From: Dactylis glomerata
Lineage: Eukaryota; Streptophyta; Magnoliopsida; Poales; Poaceae
Reading direction: 5' to 3'
Assembly: GCA_007115705.1 (NCBI GenBank)
Contig: QXEO01000382.1
Span: 8,027,318 to 8,091,317 of the forward strand
Length of the DNA: 64,000 bases
Every line of letters begins with the position of its first letter. Positions within the stretch are counted from its first letter, which is position 1. The position numbers and the translations under genes are program-made. The notes under the pieces were generated by a model. That model worked only from the letters and a program-made list of their open reading frames with translations, searched no databases and was not told the origin of the DNA. Below are positions 1-11,029 of the stretch, one piece after another.

Positions 1-1805
1 AGGCCTAACCAACGCCACAAAGGCCTCACCCTATTCTCCGGTGTGAGCTTGCGCCACAAAGGCCTAGCTCACTCTTCCACTAAGGGGTTCCTCAAGGCGG
101 AACCGGGCCTTTACACAAAGCTTGGGGCACGCATCCACAACTTAATTGGAGGCTCCCAAGAATAGCCACAAAGGCACCACAAAGCCACAAAGCCGTCTAG
201 GGTTCCAAGAACCCAAGAGTAATAAGCTCACAAACTTTCACTTACTCAAATCTCCGGGGAGAACTCAAACCGATGCAACTTATGCAATGGCAAGAGCACA
301 CAAGGTGCTCAAATCCTTCTCACTCAAATCCTACCAAAGCAACTAATGCTATGGAGAGATATGAGAGGAAGAACAAAGGAAATCCACAAAGAACTCCAAG
401 ATCTAAATCCACAAGAGGTTCCCCTCACTAAGAGAAGATTTTGATTGGTGGAAAGATAGATCTAGATCTCCTCTCTCTTTTCCCTCAAAAAGATGCAAGA
501 ACTATGGGAGGAATGGAAAGGGAGAGCAAGCTACTCAAGGTCAACAATGGAGGAGAGAGAGAGGGAGTAGCTAACAGCCCAAGGAAGAAGAAGGGGGGCC
601 TTTTATAGCCCCCCCCCCCACGAAATATGGCCGTTGCAGGATTTTAGGCCGGATAATCCGCCCCCCCCTACTGGGTGACGCGCCCAAAAGTCCTTAGCAG
701 AAATTCCGAAACGAAATTTTCGCCCCCAGGCCGGATAATCCGCCCCCCTGGCCGGAATATCCGCCCCCCTTACTGGGTGACGCCGAGCAGAAATTGCAAT
801 ACGAAAACAGTGATAACTTTTTCATCCGGACTCCGTTTTCGATGATCTTGGGCTCGTTGGAATCACCACAACGAGCTCTACAACTTCATCCATAGAAACA
901 TCATAGTCCAACAAGGGAGTATAAAACCAAATGATGAAAGGTTTGACCTCTCTTTGAAGGCAAACCGGTAAAACCTCCAAACATAAAAAACGCAATAAGA
1001 GCTTCATGCGAAATCCGTTTTTGATGAGCTAGAGCTTGTCATGGAAATAACCACAAGCTCTAGAACCTCACATGGATAAAACTCAAATAAGAACCAAGAA
1101 AGAAGATGCCAAGTATGTAAAGGTTTGAGCTCTCTCCGAACGATACAATTAAGTTACTCACTCGAGAGCCCCTCTTGATAGTACGGCTACCGATCCTATA
1201 ACCCGGTCTCACAACTAACACCATGAGACCGGTAAGAAAGAAACCCTAACACTATCATACCTTTGCCTTGAGCATTCCACTTGAGGTGGATAGTGACGAT
1301 CCTGATCTTCTCAAGTTGGACCACCTTTCTTGATTGAGCTTGCTTGGTGAAGTTTTGCGGATTGCTCCCCCATACTCCACTATGGAAGAGACTCTCTTTA
1401 AGCATATCTTCACATATCCATAAACACAATATAGATGGCAAGCTTCAAGCATATGTTCTCTTCTAGTTGCTCATCTTGAACTTGCGCTTTGACTTGATCA
1501 ATCCTCGAATCAATTCTTCTTTCTCCATAATGATGGTGTCTTGAGGATACACATGAAAGCTCACTCAATCTTATTCTTCAAGACACACTTGATATAAGCT
1601 CAAATCCCTTAAGACCAATCTTTGGATCACTCCTTGAATAACACCTTGGTCAACACATAATCTTCTTCTTACAACCTTGACTCCAACAAATGGTTCAAGC
1701 ATTGTCTATGGACAAGTCCTACACATATAACTCAATTTAACCATTAGTCCATAGGGATTGTCATTAATTACCAAAACCACACATGGGGCTCAATATGATC
1801 TTTCA
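1..1805 (-). repeat. 3' LTR of the Sirevirus-like element (truncated by window start)
   Basis: Position 1 corresponds to position 8122 of the other LTR, so about 345 bp lie outside the window. The copy ends at 1805 with the terminal CTTTCA (TGAAAG in element orientation). It contains the same minus-strand TATA box (600-608) and the same three CCGGATAATCCG-like palindromes (647-763) as the 5' LTR. Small ORFs in it are identical to ORFs in the other LTR and are not genes. Confidence 0.9.
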
Positions 1806-4800
1806 ATCTCCCCCATTTTGGTAATTGATGACAATCTCTTTGAGAGGGTTTATATAATGAATGCAAAGAACCAAAATGGTTATACTAACATCAAATACTA
1901 CAAAAGTATGTGATGTTAGTAAAACCACCATATATAGAGCAAACTCCCCCACAATCTATGCACGTGTGAATGATCTTGATTTCATTGCATATATTGCCAA
2001 CCAAGGTTGTTGGTGGAGTTTCCACTATATACTCAACCATGCAAAGCATGCAAGGCAAATGCTTAAGAACAAACCAAAGCATAAAAGCCAATTCCCTTTA
2101 AACCCTCGAAACTTCTCCCCCATTGGCATCCATTGCCAAAATGGGCGAAAAACTTAGAAGGCCAATATAGTGTGAGTTCCTCCAAAACGGTGTGCATATC
2201 CAAAAGAAATAAGTGAAGACACATGCACATATACAAAGACAAATATATGAAGGAAACCAAACTATATTGAGGATCAAAGATTGCAAAAAAAAATAAGATA
2301 ACACGATGGATAAACTTCAACAAATGAAGAGAGCAATCAAACAATCCAAAGAACAAACTGAATAAAGATTGTATGATAAGATCGAAAAGGTGCTCTAAAT
2401 AATATGAGGAAGCTCCCCAAGGTGTGTGCACAAAATATTCTATTGAGTTGAAGATAAGGTGCACACACATGGAATCATCACTCCCTCAATATTATTCAAC
2501 ACAAAATGATACCAAGTGAAATTAAATACTATGCTAACCGCAAAATGGTGCTTTAAATGAAATGAGGAAGCTCCCCAAGGTATGTGCAAAAATTGGAATG
2601 TTTGTATTTGAATACAATTTGCACAACATGGAATGCTCACTCCCTCAATAACATTTAAAACGCAACCATTTGCAAGAGATCATAGAGAAGAAATTAAGCT
2701 TAACACTTGCATCAAAGAAATGGTTGAGCAAAAAGTAAGGGATAACATATAAAAGGCTCAACCAAGGAATGTGTGAGAGAAATGACACAACATATTATAA
2801 GACTAATACAAGGATTAGCATAGAGCATCCACATAGTCTTCAATGAATGATGTTGCTTAGCATTCCATCCCAACACATAAGGTTCAAATAAGATATCAAA
2901 TAATGAGATATCATCTCTCATGTGTATAAGATTCTAAGTAGACAATATCACAAAGATAATTATCACAAAGAACCATGTACACACAAAATAGATACTAAGA
3001 ATAGAACATGATATCCAAAATGAAGGCATGCAATATACCAATGAGATTTTTGCTTTTAAAGCATGACCAAAGGCTCAATTTATCTTATTGTATATTGACA
3101 AACTTCAACCACCAACATGTCAAAGACATCACAAATATCAACAAGGGAAAGAAGATAGTTGGGATGCTTTGATAAAAACAACAAGTATCAAAATGAAGGA
3201 TACCAAACGGAAGAAATAAATTTGCAATTTCATCAATTTTGCACATGTGAGCTTATTGAGGAATTGATATGCAAAAAGATTGCTAAGTTGACATATATGG
3301 GATAGGAGAATCATGAGCATGATTTTTATATGTTCCCAATAATATGTCCTCATCTCAACTTGCTCACATTTGCAATAAAGAGGTTTCATTAGAATCCTTG
3401 CAAAAAGCACAACATTTGCAAATAAAGATTTTCAATGCCATAAAACAACCTACACAAGGCTGGATACTAGAGAAGTATGCATGAAGAAGATACTTGTTAC
3501 CGAGATATAATGGTAGGATGTAGTAGATAGGAGTTCTTCAATAATCCTAGCTTGCCTCAAATTATCATTTAGTCACCACTTCATCCTTATTATTGAGACA
3601 AGCACCAATATATCTCCATGTACCTAAAACAAAGTTCAAGTACAAGATGGTCCCCAAACTCATTGGGTCCAAAGTAGTTAGAAACTACAACATATAGGAC
3701 AAACTCCACATAAATATGTGCATATATATATGAAATTGAATTTCATGCACATCTTAGCCGATTTAGGATTTGATGGAGCTTCTCCTATATATTTGATCAA
3801 AGAAAGCAAAAGCATGCCATACAATATACATTTAGTAAATATGCATGCACAAGACTTTCAAGAGCCAAAGGAGATACAATTTGGACAAAACACCAAGAAG
3901 GACAAGCGAGCACACAAAATTGTGAAGCTACAAAAGGTTGTCCAAATTATATCAAAGAATCAAATCAACACAAGATTGACTCCAAAGTTCAACTAGTGAA
4001 CCAAGCAAAAGCCAATGAGCATAAAGCATAACTAAAACACACATGCTCAAAGACATATCTCATTTTAAGAGTAAGAAAGAAATAATAAGGAATGAGATCA
4101 CCAACTCCCAAAGAGAGCAAGGTTCAAACAAACAAACCAAACTCTCCACACTTTTTATGATGGCACACTAAGTACCAAACAGAAAAGATTTGTCTTCCAA
4201 CAAAGACCAATACCAAATGAAATAAGCAGAAAGAGTGTGTTATAATAAATATATGAGAGCTCCCCCAAGATTAGTGCATTATTTATGATTTTGCATTTGA
4301 ATACAAAATGCACACAAGTGGGATCATCACATCTACCTATATAGAAATAACACAAGATAAGTTCAACGAAATCAAATGGAATAACAAAAGTCACGGAAGA
4401 CAATGGGATCTAAAACAAATACATTTTTGGCTAGAGATAAGGCAATTAAAAGCAATAGCCAATGTAAAGATGATCAATATACATGTGCCACATGATATAG
4501 TACCAATTGTCCAAGAACAAGAGGTATTTGGATTTATTTCCCGGTGGTAGTTTATATATAAATCCAAAATCATCTTCACAACAAAGAACCATACGGAGAA
4601 GGATAAGAATTAAAAACCATGATAAAGAAGATATTCTTGATAGACTCAAATAGTTAAACAATCATGCAAGGCAATGATTAGGATAACTTGAAACAAATGG
4701 TTTTCCAACTTTGATGTAGAATTTCACATTTTAGGAAAACCCTATCAAGAAAGTATCTCACAAACAAGATCCAAAACAAGAGCAATAAAACAATTTGGCA

Positions 4801-5496
4801 AATTGGAATTTGTTTGAGAAAACATGCCACATAGAAGCAAGATAATTTACAATATCAACACTATGTGACACAACCTCAAATATACACATTATATTGGTTT
4901 GTAGTATGCACAAAGCATATTACTCCCCCATAATGTGATAAAACATTTATTTTTCACAAGAGGCAAATAAAATTCAACAAGATGATTAATGGACATTATA
5001 GAATTTGAATTTCTCATGAGAATGACATACCACATAGAGACTAGATAATCTTTAAATATCAACACTAAGTGGTATTCCTCATGTACACACATTTTTAGGA
5101 TTGTGAAGTGCAAAGCATATCACTCCCCCAAAATGGGATGGTCCAGTAATCTCTCACAAGAGCCAAGTAAGATAAAACGAGATGCAATAGGCTCAACAAG
5201 AACAACCGTACATGGTGTGCAAACCAACATGCACATACTTGATTACTCAAAATGAAGCAAGTAGGAAGCACAACATATACAAACACATGCAAGATACAAA
5301 ACTCAACACATGCAAAGGGGCGAGTAACTTTCAAGGTAGATAAGTTGAATACATGTTACCGCAAGGAGGAGCATTGGATATATGATAGACACAAGATAAT
5401 CCAATTGACTTGACTTGAGAAAATATAATTGATGAAGATCCCTTAATTCTTCATGATATAGCCAAGTCTCCAATGCCCTCCACCAACACCTATTGT
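1806..5496 (-). other. Pol-less 3' internal region of the Sirevirus-like element with repeated polypurine tracts
   Basis: About 3.7 kb between the gag stop and the 3' LTR has no long reading frame where an autonomous Sirevirus would carry pol. It is AT-rich and holds scattered CTCCCCCA-type motifs (polypurine tracts on the element strand) near 1808, 1945, 2116, 2412, 2572, 4261, 4923 and 5123. Several sit in a longer repeated context, for example around 2400-2480 and 2565-2650, where a stretch with AAGCTCCCCAAGGT is followed by CACTCCCTCAATA. The tract at 1808-1822, two bases from the LTR, is the one positioned to prime plus-strand synthesis. No gene is seen here. Confidence 0.7.
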
Positions 5497-7734
5497 TCAA
5501 GTAATGGCTTGTTGGTCCCCAACCAAGTTGGGTCCTAAGAAGTTAGAAACAATAGGTTTGGCAACCCAAATGGTTCTTTTCTTGGCACCACTTTGAGCAC
5601 CAACAAATTTGGCAAACACATTGCCAACCTTATCCTTGCAAAGTGAATAAGCATCTTCAATTATGATAGGGTTGGATGAGTTACCACTAGTGCATGAAGA
5701 AGATAGGTGACCCTTCTCATGGCATATGTAGCAAGTTCTTTTCTTCACCTTCTTCTCACTTGATTTCTCCACAAGGGGAGCATTAGCTTGATTTTTCTTG
5801 GGAAGTGACCTTTCTTCAACTTGAGGTTGAGCAAGGGCTTGAACTTGAGTCCGCTTCCCTTGTTGCTTCTCACTAAGTGCCTTTTTCTTCAAAGGGCAAG
5901 ATCTAACATGGTGCCCTTCAATTTTGCACTTGAAGCAAACAATCTTGGCCAAATTCTTGACTTGTTCTTGGCCCTTCTTCTTCTTGTATATTTTGGACTT
6001 CTTCTTGTTGTTAGAGATAAATCCAAGTCCACTCTTGTCATTGGGGGATTGTTGCACACTCAAGATCTTGTTGAGTGTGGACTTCCCTTCATGACGTTTT
6101 TCCAAGTCTTTCTTCAATGAAGTAACTTGGGCCTTGAGCTCTTTGATTTCCTCTACATGGTTAGTGACAACACAAGTACTAGTGGAAGTAGAGGCTACAT
6201 TGTTAGAGCAACAAGGCAAGGAGGGTAATTCATCACTAGATGTAGCAATAGTATGAGTGGATGAATTACTAGGACTAGCACATGTCAATATAGCATTTTG
6301 AGAAATAGTGCTAGTGTCCACATGAGGCTCACAAGATGTTACCTTTGTAGATATAGCCTCATGAGCTAACTTTAGGCGAGCATGGGACACTAGAAGATCC
6401 TCATTAGAGCTAGATAGTTTTTCATGACTTTCTTCCAATTTCCCATACTTTCTAGTTAGCAACTCAAGTTGAGCCCTTAGCTCAACATTCTCCTTCAAAA
6501 TAGATGCTTCACAAGAAGTAGAGTTAGTAGCACATGCATCATTATCATTACCAATAGGAGAAGACAACTTGGCAAGAGCGAGGTCACGTTCTTTAGTGAG
6601 TTTAGAAATTATTTCATTACATGACTCCTCAATGGATTCAAGCTTCTCCTCAAGAGAAACCCGGAGCTCTTGCTCTTCTTCAAGAGAATTTTCTAAGGAG
6701 CCAATATCATTAGCATACTCTCTTTCGAGCCTACATTTTTCTTCAATGATTTTTTGGCTCTCAATAGCACTAGACACAAGTTTAACAAGAAGGGAGCGAA
6801 CCTTCATATCATTGGGAAGAGCATTATAGATAATCTCACCTTCCCTTCTTATGCTATCCTCCTCTTCATATATATTTTCATCCTCTTGATCATCATTATC
6901 CTCATCCACATCAACACAAGAGGTATTGGGTTCCAAAGTAGGGGATACCTTTGAACCCCTAGCCATAAGGCATAGGTGGGTGACATGAGATGATAATGAT
7001 GAATTACTTGAAGCTCCATTCAAGATCTTGTCTTGACCCATAGAATCTTCGGTTTCCTCTACATTGTTAGACACACAACAACTAGAGGAAATAGAAGCAT
7101 TTATATTATTGCAACTAGACAAAGAAAGCATATCATCAAGAGATTTATTCAAGAAATTTACACATGATATGCAAGGACTATCAACACAAGCATGTAAAAC
7201 ATTTATGGGGCTACAAGTGTTTAAGTCCAAGGATGAAGCATTGCAATGAGATAGAGATGAAGGATCATCAAAAGTAAGCATACTATCACCATTGCAAGTT
7301 TCATCACCACTCACCATATCATTACCTTGTGTCTTGCCACACTTTGGTGAAGTGGATGAAAGTTCATTGCGGCCGGAAGTGGAAGGAATACAATCATCCT
7401 CAATAATCTTGGACACACCATATTTTTCTTGAAGCTTTGTCCATATCTCATGAGCGCTCCGAAAAGGCGTGATGGAGAAGGTAACTACATCGCTCAAAGC
7501 ATTAACAATCACATGAGTAGCTTGAGCATTGAGATACAAGTTTTTCTCATCCTCTAAAGATAGATTTTGAGTATCCTTTGGAGGAGAAAAACCCGCATCT
7601 ACAATTCGCTCCATAGATGGGTCCATGACCCGAAAATAATTAAGCATGTGAATTTTCCAAGTATCATAATTTGTGCCAACAAATATAGAAGTGTTATTGT
7701 GCACTAATCCCCTAGCCGACATCTTTGCTCTCAA
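5497..7734 (-). CDS. Retrotransposon gag polyprotein (Sirevirus/Copia type) with two zinc knuckles
   Basis: This 745-residue protein is the structural nucleocapsid precursor expected to package retroelement RNA in virus-like particles. The N-terminal region (about residues 15-110, including NYDTWKIHMLNYF and HEIWTKLQEKYG) matches the UBN2/DUF4219-type gag domain of plant Copia elements. A Ser/Asn/Cys-rich linker follows, then a Glu/Leu-rich coiled-coil segment (about 310-470), a Lys-rich stretch, and two CCHC zinc knuckles: CFKCKIEGHHVRSC (about 600-613) and CYICHEKGHLSSSC (about 668-681). The C-terminal WVAKPIVSN segment resembles the gag-pol junction of Sireviruses, but the frame stops there, so pol was lost close to the boundary. 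The first ATG is at 7734; a second at 7722 (MSARGL) is equally possible. The frame is intact over its whole length. Confidence 0.85.
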   Translation of the reverse strand: MRAKMSARGLVHNNTSIFVGTNYDTWKIHMLNYFRVMDPSMERIVDAGFSPPKDTQNLSLEDEKNLYLNAQATHVIVNALSDVVTFSITPFRSAHEIWTKLQEKYGVSKIIEDDCIPSTSGRNELSSTSPKCGKTQGNDMVSGDETCNGDSMLTFDDPSSLSHCNASSLDLNTCSPINVLHACVDSPCISCVNFLNKSLDDMLSLSSCNNINASISSSCCVSNNVEETEDSMGQDKILNGASSNSSLSSHVTHLCLMARGSKVSPTLEPNTSCVDVDEDNDDQEDENIYEEEDSIRREGEIIYNALPNDMKVRSLLVKLVSSAIESQKIIEEKCRLEREYANDIGSLENSLEEEQELRVSLEEKLESIEESCNEIISKLTKERDLALAKLSSPIGNDNDACATNSTSCEASILKENVELRAQLELLTRKYGKLEESHEKLSSSNEDLLVSHARLKLAHEAISTKVTSCEPHVDTSTISQNAILTCASPSNSSTHTIATSSDELPSLPCCSNNVASTSTSTCVVTNHVEEIKELKAQVTSLKKDLEKRHEGKSTLNKILSVQQSPNDKSGLGFISNNKKKSKIYKKKKGQEQVKNLAKIVCFKCKIEGHHVRSCPLKKKALSEKQQGKRTQVQALAQPQVEERSLPKKNQANAPLVEKSSEKKVKKRTCYICHEKGHLSSSCTSGNSSNPIIIEDAYSLCKDKVGNVFAKFVGAQSGAKKRTIWVAKPIVSNFLGPNLVGDQQAIT

Positions 7735-7762
7735 GGCGGTGAAGCCTAAAATGAGAGACCGG

Positions 7763-7774
7763 GCTATGATACCA
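7763..7774 (-). other. Primer binding site (initiator tRNA-Met type)
   Basis: On the minus strand TGGTATCATAGC lies two bases inside the 5' LTR edge. It matches the usual plant Copia primer site TGGTATCAGAGC except for one base. Its position fixes the element orientation as minus. Confidence 0.8.
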
Positions 7775-8721
7775 ATTGAAAGGACACAGATGTCGCCTAG
7801 AGGGGGGGTGAATAGGCGATATCAAATTTTACGAATGGCTTGAACAAAAGCGGAATTAAACTAGCGTTTATTTTGTCAAGCACACAAAACCTAAATAAAC
7901 TAGGCTCACCTATGTGCACCAACAACTTATGCTAAGCAATACAAGTAACAAGGAGATAGCAAGATATATAACTTCAAGCACGAAGGCTATCACAATGTAA
8001 AGTGCATAAGTAAAGAGCTCGGGTATAGAAATAACCGAGGCACGCGGAGACGATGATGTATTCCCGAGTTCCTCCCTTGAAAGGGAGTACGTCTCGTTGG
8101 AGGGGTGTGGTATCGCCACAAAGGCCTAACCAACGCCACAAAGGCCTCACCCTATTCTCTGGTGTGAGCTTGCGCCACAAAGGCCTAGCTCACTCTTCCA
8201 CTAAGGGGTTCCTCAAGGCGGAACCGGGCCTTTACACAAAGCTTGGGGCACGCATCCACAACTTAATTGGAGGCTCCCAAGAATAGCCACAAAGGCACCA
8301 CAAAGCCACAAAGCCGTCTAGGGTTCCAAGAACCCAAGAGTAATAAGCTCACAAACTTTCACTTACTCAAATCTCCGGGGAGAACTCAAACCGATGCAAC
8401 TTATGCAATGGCAAGAGCACACAAGGTGCTCAAATCCTTCTCACTCAAATCCTACCAAAGCAACTAATGCTATGGAGAGATATGAGAGGAAGAACAAAGG
8501 AAATCCACAAAGAACTCCAAGATCTAAATCCACAAGAGGTTCCCCTCACTAAGAGAAGATTTTGATTGGTGGAAAGATAGATCTAGATCTCCTCTCTCTT
8601 TTCCCTCAAAAAGATGCAAGAACTATGGGAGGAATGGAGAGGGAGAGCAAGCTACTCAAGGTCAACAATGGATGAGAGAGAGAGGGAGTAGCTAACAGCC
8701 CAAGGAAGAAGAAGGGGGGCC

Positions 8722-8729
8722 TTTTATAG
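8722..8729 (-). promoter_or_regulatory. LTR TATA box
   Basis: CTATAAAA on the minus strand, preceded by a C/G-rich stretch. It is the likely core promoter of the retroelement and is also present in the other LTR near 600-608. Confidence 0.55.
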
Positions 8730-8766
8730 CCCCCCCCCCACGAAATATGGCCGTTGCAGGATTTTA

Positions 8767-8883
8767 GGCCGGATAATCCGCCCCCCCTACTGGGTGACGC
8801 GCCCAAAAGTCCTTAGCAGAAATTCCGAAATGAAATTTTCGCCCCCAGGCCGGATAATCCGCCCCCCTGGCCGGAATATCCGC
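8767..8883. promoter_or_regulatory. Sirevirus-type palindromic LTR motifs
   Basis: Three near-palindromic units, GGCCGGATAATCCG (twice) and GGCCGGAATATCCG, each followed by a C-run, lie just upstream of the TATA box in element orientation. The same set occurs at 647-763. Conserved palindromic repeats in LTRs are a known Sirevirus feature and are presumed regulatory; no function is shown here. Confidence 0.6.
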
Positions 8884-9924
8884 CCCCCTTACTGGGTGAC
8901 GCCGAGCAGAAATTGCAATACGAAAACGGTGATAACTTTTTCATCCGGACTCCGTTTTCGATGATCTTGGGCTCGTTGGAATCACCACAACGAGCTCTAC
9001 AACTTCATCCATAGAAACATCATAGTCCAACAAGGGAGTATAAAACCAAATGATGAAAGGTTTGACCTCTCTTTGAAGGCAAACCGGTAAAACCTCCAAA
9101 CATCAAAAACGCAATAAGAGCTTCATGCGAAATCCGTTTTTGATGAGCTAGAGCTTGTCATGGAAATAACCACAAGCTCTAGAACCTCACATGGATAAAA
9201 CTCAAATAAGAACCAAGAAAGAAGATGCCAAGTATGCAAAGGTTTGAGCTCTCTCCGAACGATACAATTAAGTTACTCACTCGAGAGCCCCTCTTGATAG
9301 TACGGCTACCGATCCTATAACCCGGTCTCACAACTAACACCATGAGACCGGTAAGAAAGAAACCCTAACACTATCATACCTTTGCCTTGAGCATTCCACT
9401 TGAGGTGGATAATGACGATCTTGATCTTCTCAAGTTGGACCACCTTTCTTGATTGAGCTTGCTTAGTGAAGTTTTGCGGATTGCTCCCCCATACTCCACT
9501 ATGGAAGAGACTCTCTTTAAGCATATCTTCACATATCCATAAACACAATATAGATGGCAAGCTTCAAGCATATGTTCTCTTCTAGTTGCTCATCTTGAAC
9601 TTGCGCTTTGACTTGATCAATCCTCGAATCAATTCTTCTTTCTCCATAATGATGGTGTCTTGAGGATACACATGAAAGCTCACTCAATCTTATTCTTCAA
9701 GACACACTTGATATAAGCTCAAATCCCTTAAGACCAATCTTTGGATCACTCCTTGAATAACACCTTGGTCAACACATAATCTTCTTCTTACAACCTTGAC
9801 TCCAACAAATGGTTCAAGCATTGTCTATGGACAAGTCCTACACATATAACTCAATTTAACCATTAGTCCATAGGGATTGTCATTAATTACCAAAACCACA
9901 CATGGGGCTCAATATGATCTTTCA

Positions 9925-10259
9925 GTCTCAAGGGATTTTTTTTTCGAGTCCATGACTAGTACTCGTCCTCTATCAAGTTCAATAACTATCAGAATAAAAT
10001 GATAGCTGCGCACACACATAACACACACTTAACATCGAGTAACCAAAATATATAGTAATGTGTATAAGACAGTTAACACACTCACTTGAAATTGTAAGGA
10101 AATAGTATTTTCGTCATGGTTTCTTGTTTCCTTAACGCCCGTACCAAGTTATCCTCCGTGTCCTTGATATGGTTATGGAGAGTTACCTCGTTCACGGTAT
10201 ATGGGTCAATGAACCCAATATCATAGATTTGTCCTCTTTTGCATTCAAGTTTCTTCAAT
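9925..10259 (-). pseudogene. ULP1-like (C48 peptidase-like) exons of CACTA ORF2, cut by the Sirevirus
   Basis: Two exon-like blocks on the minus strand (10086-10259 and 9925-10005, separated by an intron with GT-AG ends) encode DIGFIDPYTVNEVTLHNH followed by YHFILIVIELDRGRVLVMDS. These are characteristic of the ULP1-like domain that follows ORF2 in many grass CACTA elements; the histidine of the second block would be the catalytic one. The reading frame continues to the last base before the LTR, so the retrotransposon landed inside the exon. The rest of the domain, with the expected Asp and Cys, is not in the window. Confidence 0.75.
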
Positions 10260-10345
10260 CTGCATAATATAGTGAGTAAAATTATGCATGCAATAAACGA
10301 GATGAGATAAAGACTTATAGTTACAAGGAAAAATAATACTTACAA

Positions 10346-11029
10346 TCAATAGGCACTGATCATCGATTTGTCGAGGGCATCATGATTGTATAACTGAAAT
10401 AATTCAGCAAATTCGATGTTTATGTCGTCGGTTCCACGAAAGTAATGCTCATCATTAATTCCTATTACGATCCAATTCTGCCCACGCTGTGAGGCTTCCA
10501 AGTACCACTTATGCAATTTTCGCATTCTTGTTGGTAGATTCGGAATCTCCTCGGGTCTGACGAGAGGGCTCCCATGCCGGTATTTGTATGCTACTACTTC
10601 AGCCGTGGGGAAATCACACCTGCTTAAGTATTGAGCAACAGACATACCTGCAGCTTCGGCCTCCTCTTTGTACAGTGCTATGATCTCTGGATCATACTGG
10701 ACATCGGGAAACACTTGGAGCGGGGGGCAAGAGTTCATCTGTTCTCCGAGCTGAGGAACTGATTTACCTTTCGACCGCTTTGCTGCATCTGACTTGAGAA
10801 TAGTGCGGTCATAATCTGATGCAAGCCTTGGCTCGGGTTGCTGAAGGTTCTTCAACATTTTTAACACTTTTGGATCTAGAGGAGGCTCCTCGGCGGACTG
10901 CTCGGTCTTCTTTCTCTTCAAATTTTCAAAGAAGTTCTTTGATTTCTCTTGTACCTTCGCCGCATTTTCCTCCGGAGTATAGTCGTAAGGTCTCTTTGGA
11001 GGAACCTTAGGTACTCTTGGAAGGGGCTC
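10346..11029 (-). pseudogene. CACTA ORF2 N-terminal part
   Basis: The frame is open from 11029 to 10346, with an ATG at 10921 giving 191 residues. The segment with PKRPYDYTPEENAAK upstream of that ATG is in the same frame, so the original start was further right. An in-frame stop (11030-11032) separates it from a proline-rich repeat. The motif ASQRGQNWIVIGINDEHYF and the DYDRTILK segment are typical of the second gene of Pooideae CACTA transposons, which is spliced to a ULP1-like domain, as seen at 9925-10259. Its biochemical role is not established. Confidence 0.6.

Larger units (their letters stand above)
1..9924 (-). mobile_element. Non-autonomous Sirevirus-like Copia LTR retrotransposon (left end outside window)
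   Basis: Two near-identical LTRs (1-1805, truncated by the window edge, and 7777-9924) flank an internal region read on the minus strand. The LTRs begin TGAAAGATC and end CTTTCA. Next to the inner edge of the right LTR is an initiator-methionine tRNA primer site, and next to the left LTR is a purine-rich tract, so the right LTR is the 5' LTR. The internal region has a 745-residue gag but no protease, integrase, reverse transcriptase or RNase H. Repeated purine tracts before the 3' LTR and CCGGATAATCCG palindromes in the LTRs are known Sirevirus features. By eye the LTRs differ by about 10 substitutions in 1.8 kb, so the insertion is recent. Gag alone cannot drive transposition, so movement must have relied on a related autonomous element. 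It resembles the SIRE/Maximus group, but I do not assign a family name. Confidence 0.88.
7777..9924 (-). repeat. 5' LTR of the Sirevirus-like element (complete, 2148 bp)
   Basis: It runs from TGAAAG (7777) to CTTTCA (9924). From 8122 on it matches 1-1805 with about ten substitutions and two length changes in C-runs. It carries a minus-strand TATA box and palindromic CCGGATAATCCG motifs at 8767-8780 and 8849-8883. Immediately outside, at 9925, CACTA coding sequence resumes. Confidence 0.92.

Noticed and set aside
146..346. 66-codon ORF present in both Sirevirus LTRs (also 8267-8467)
   Set aside because: It lies on the strand opposite to LTR transcription and is duplicated only because the LTRs are.
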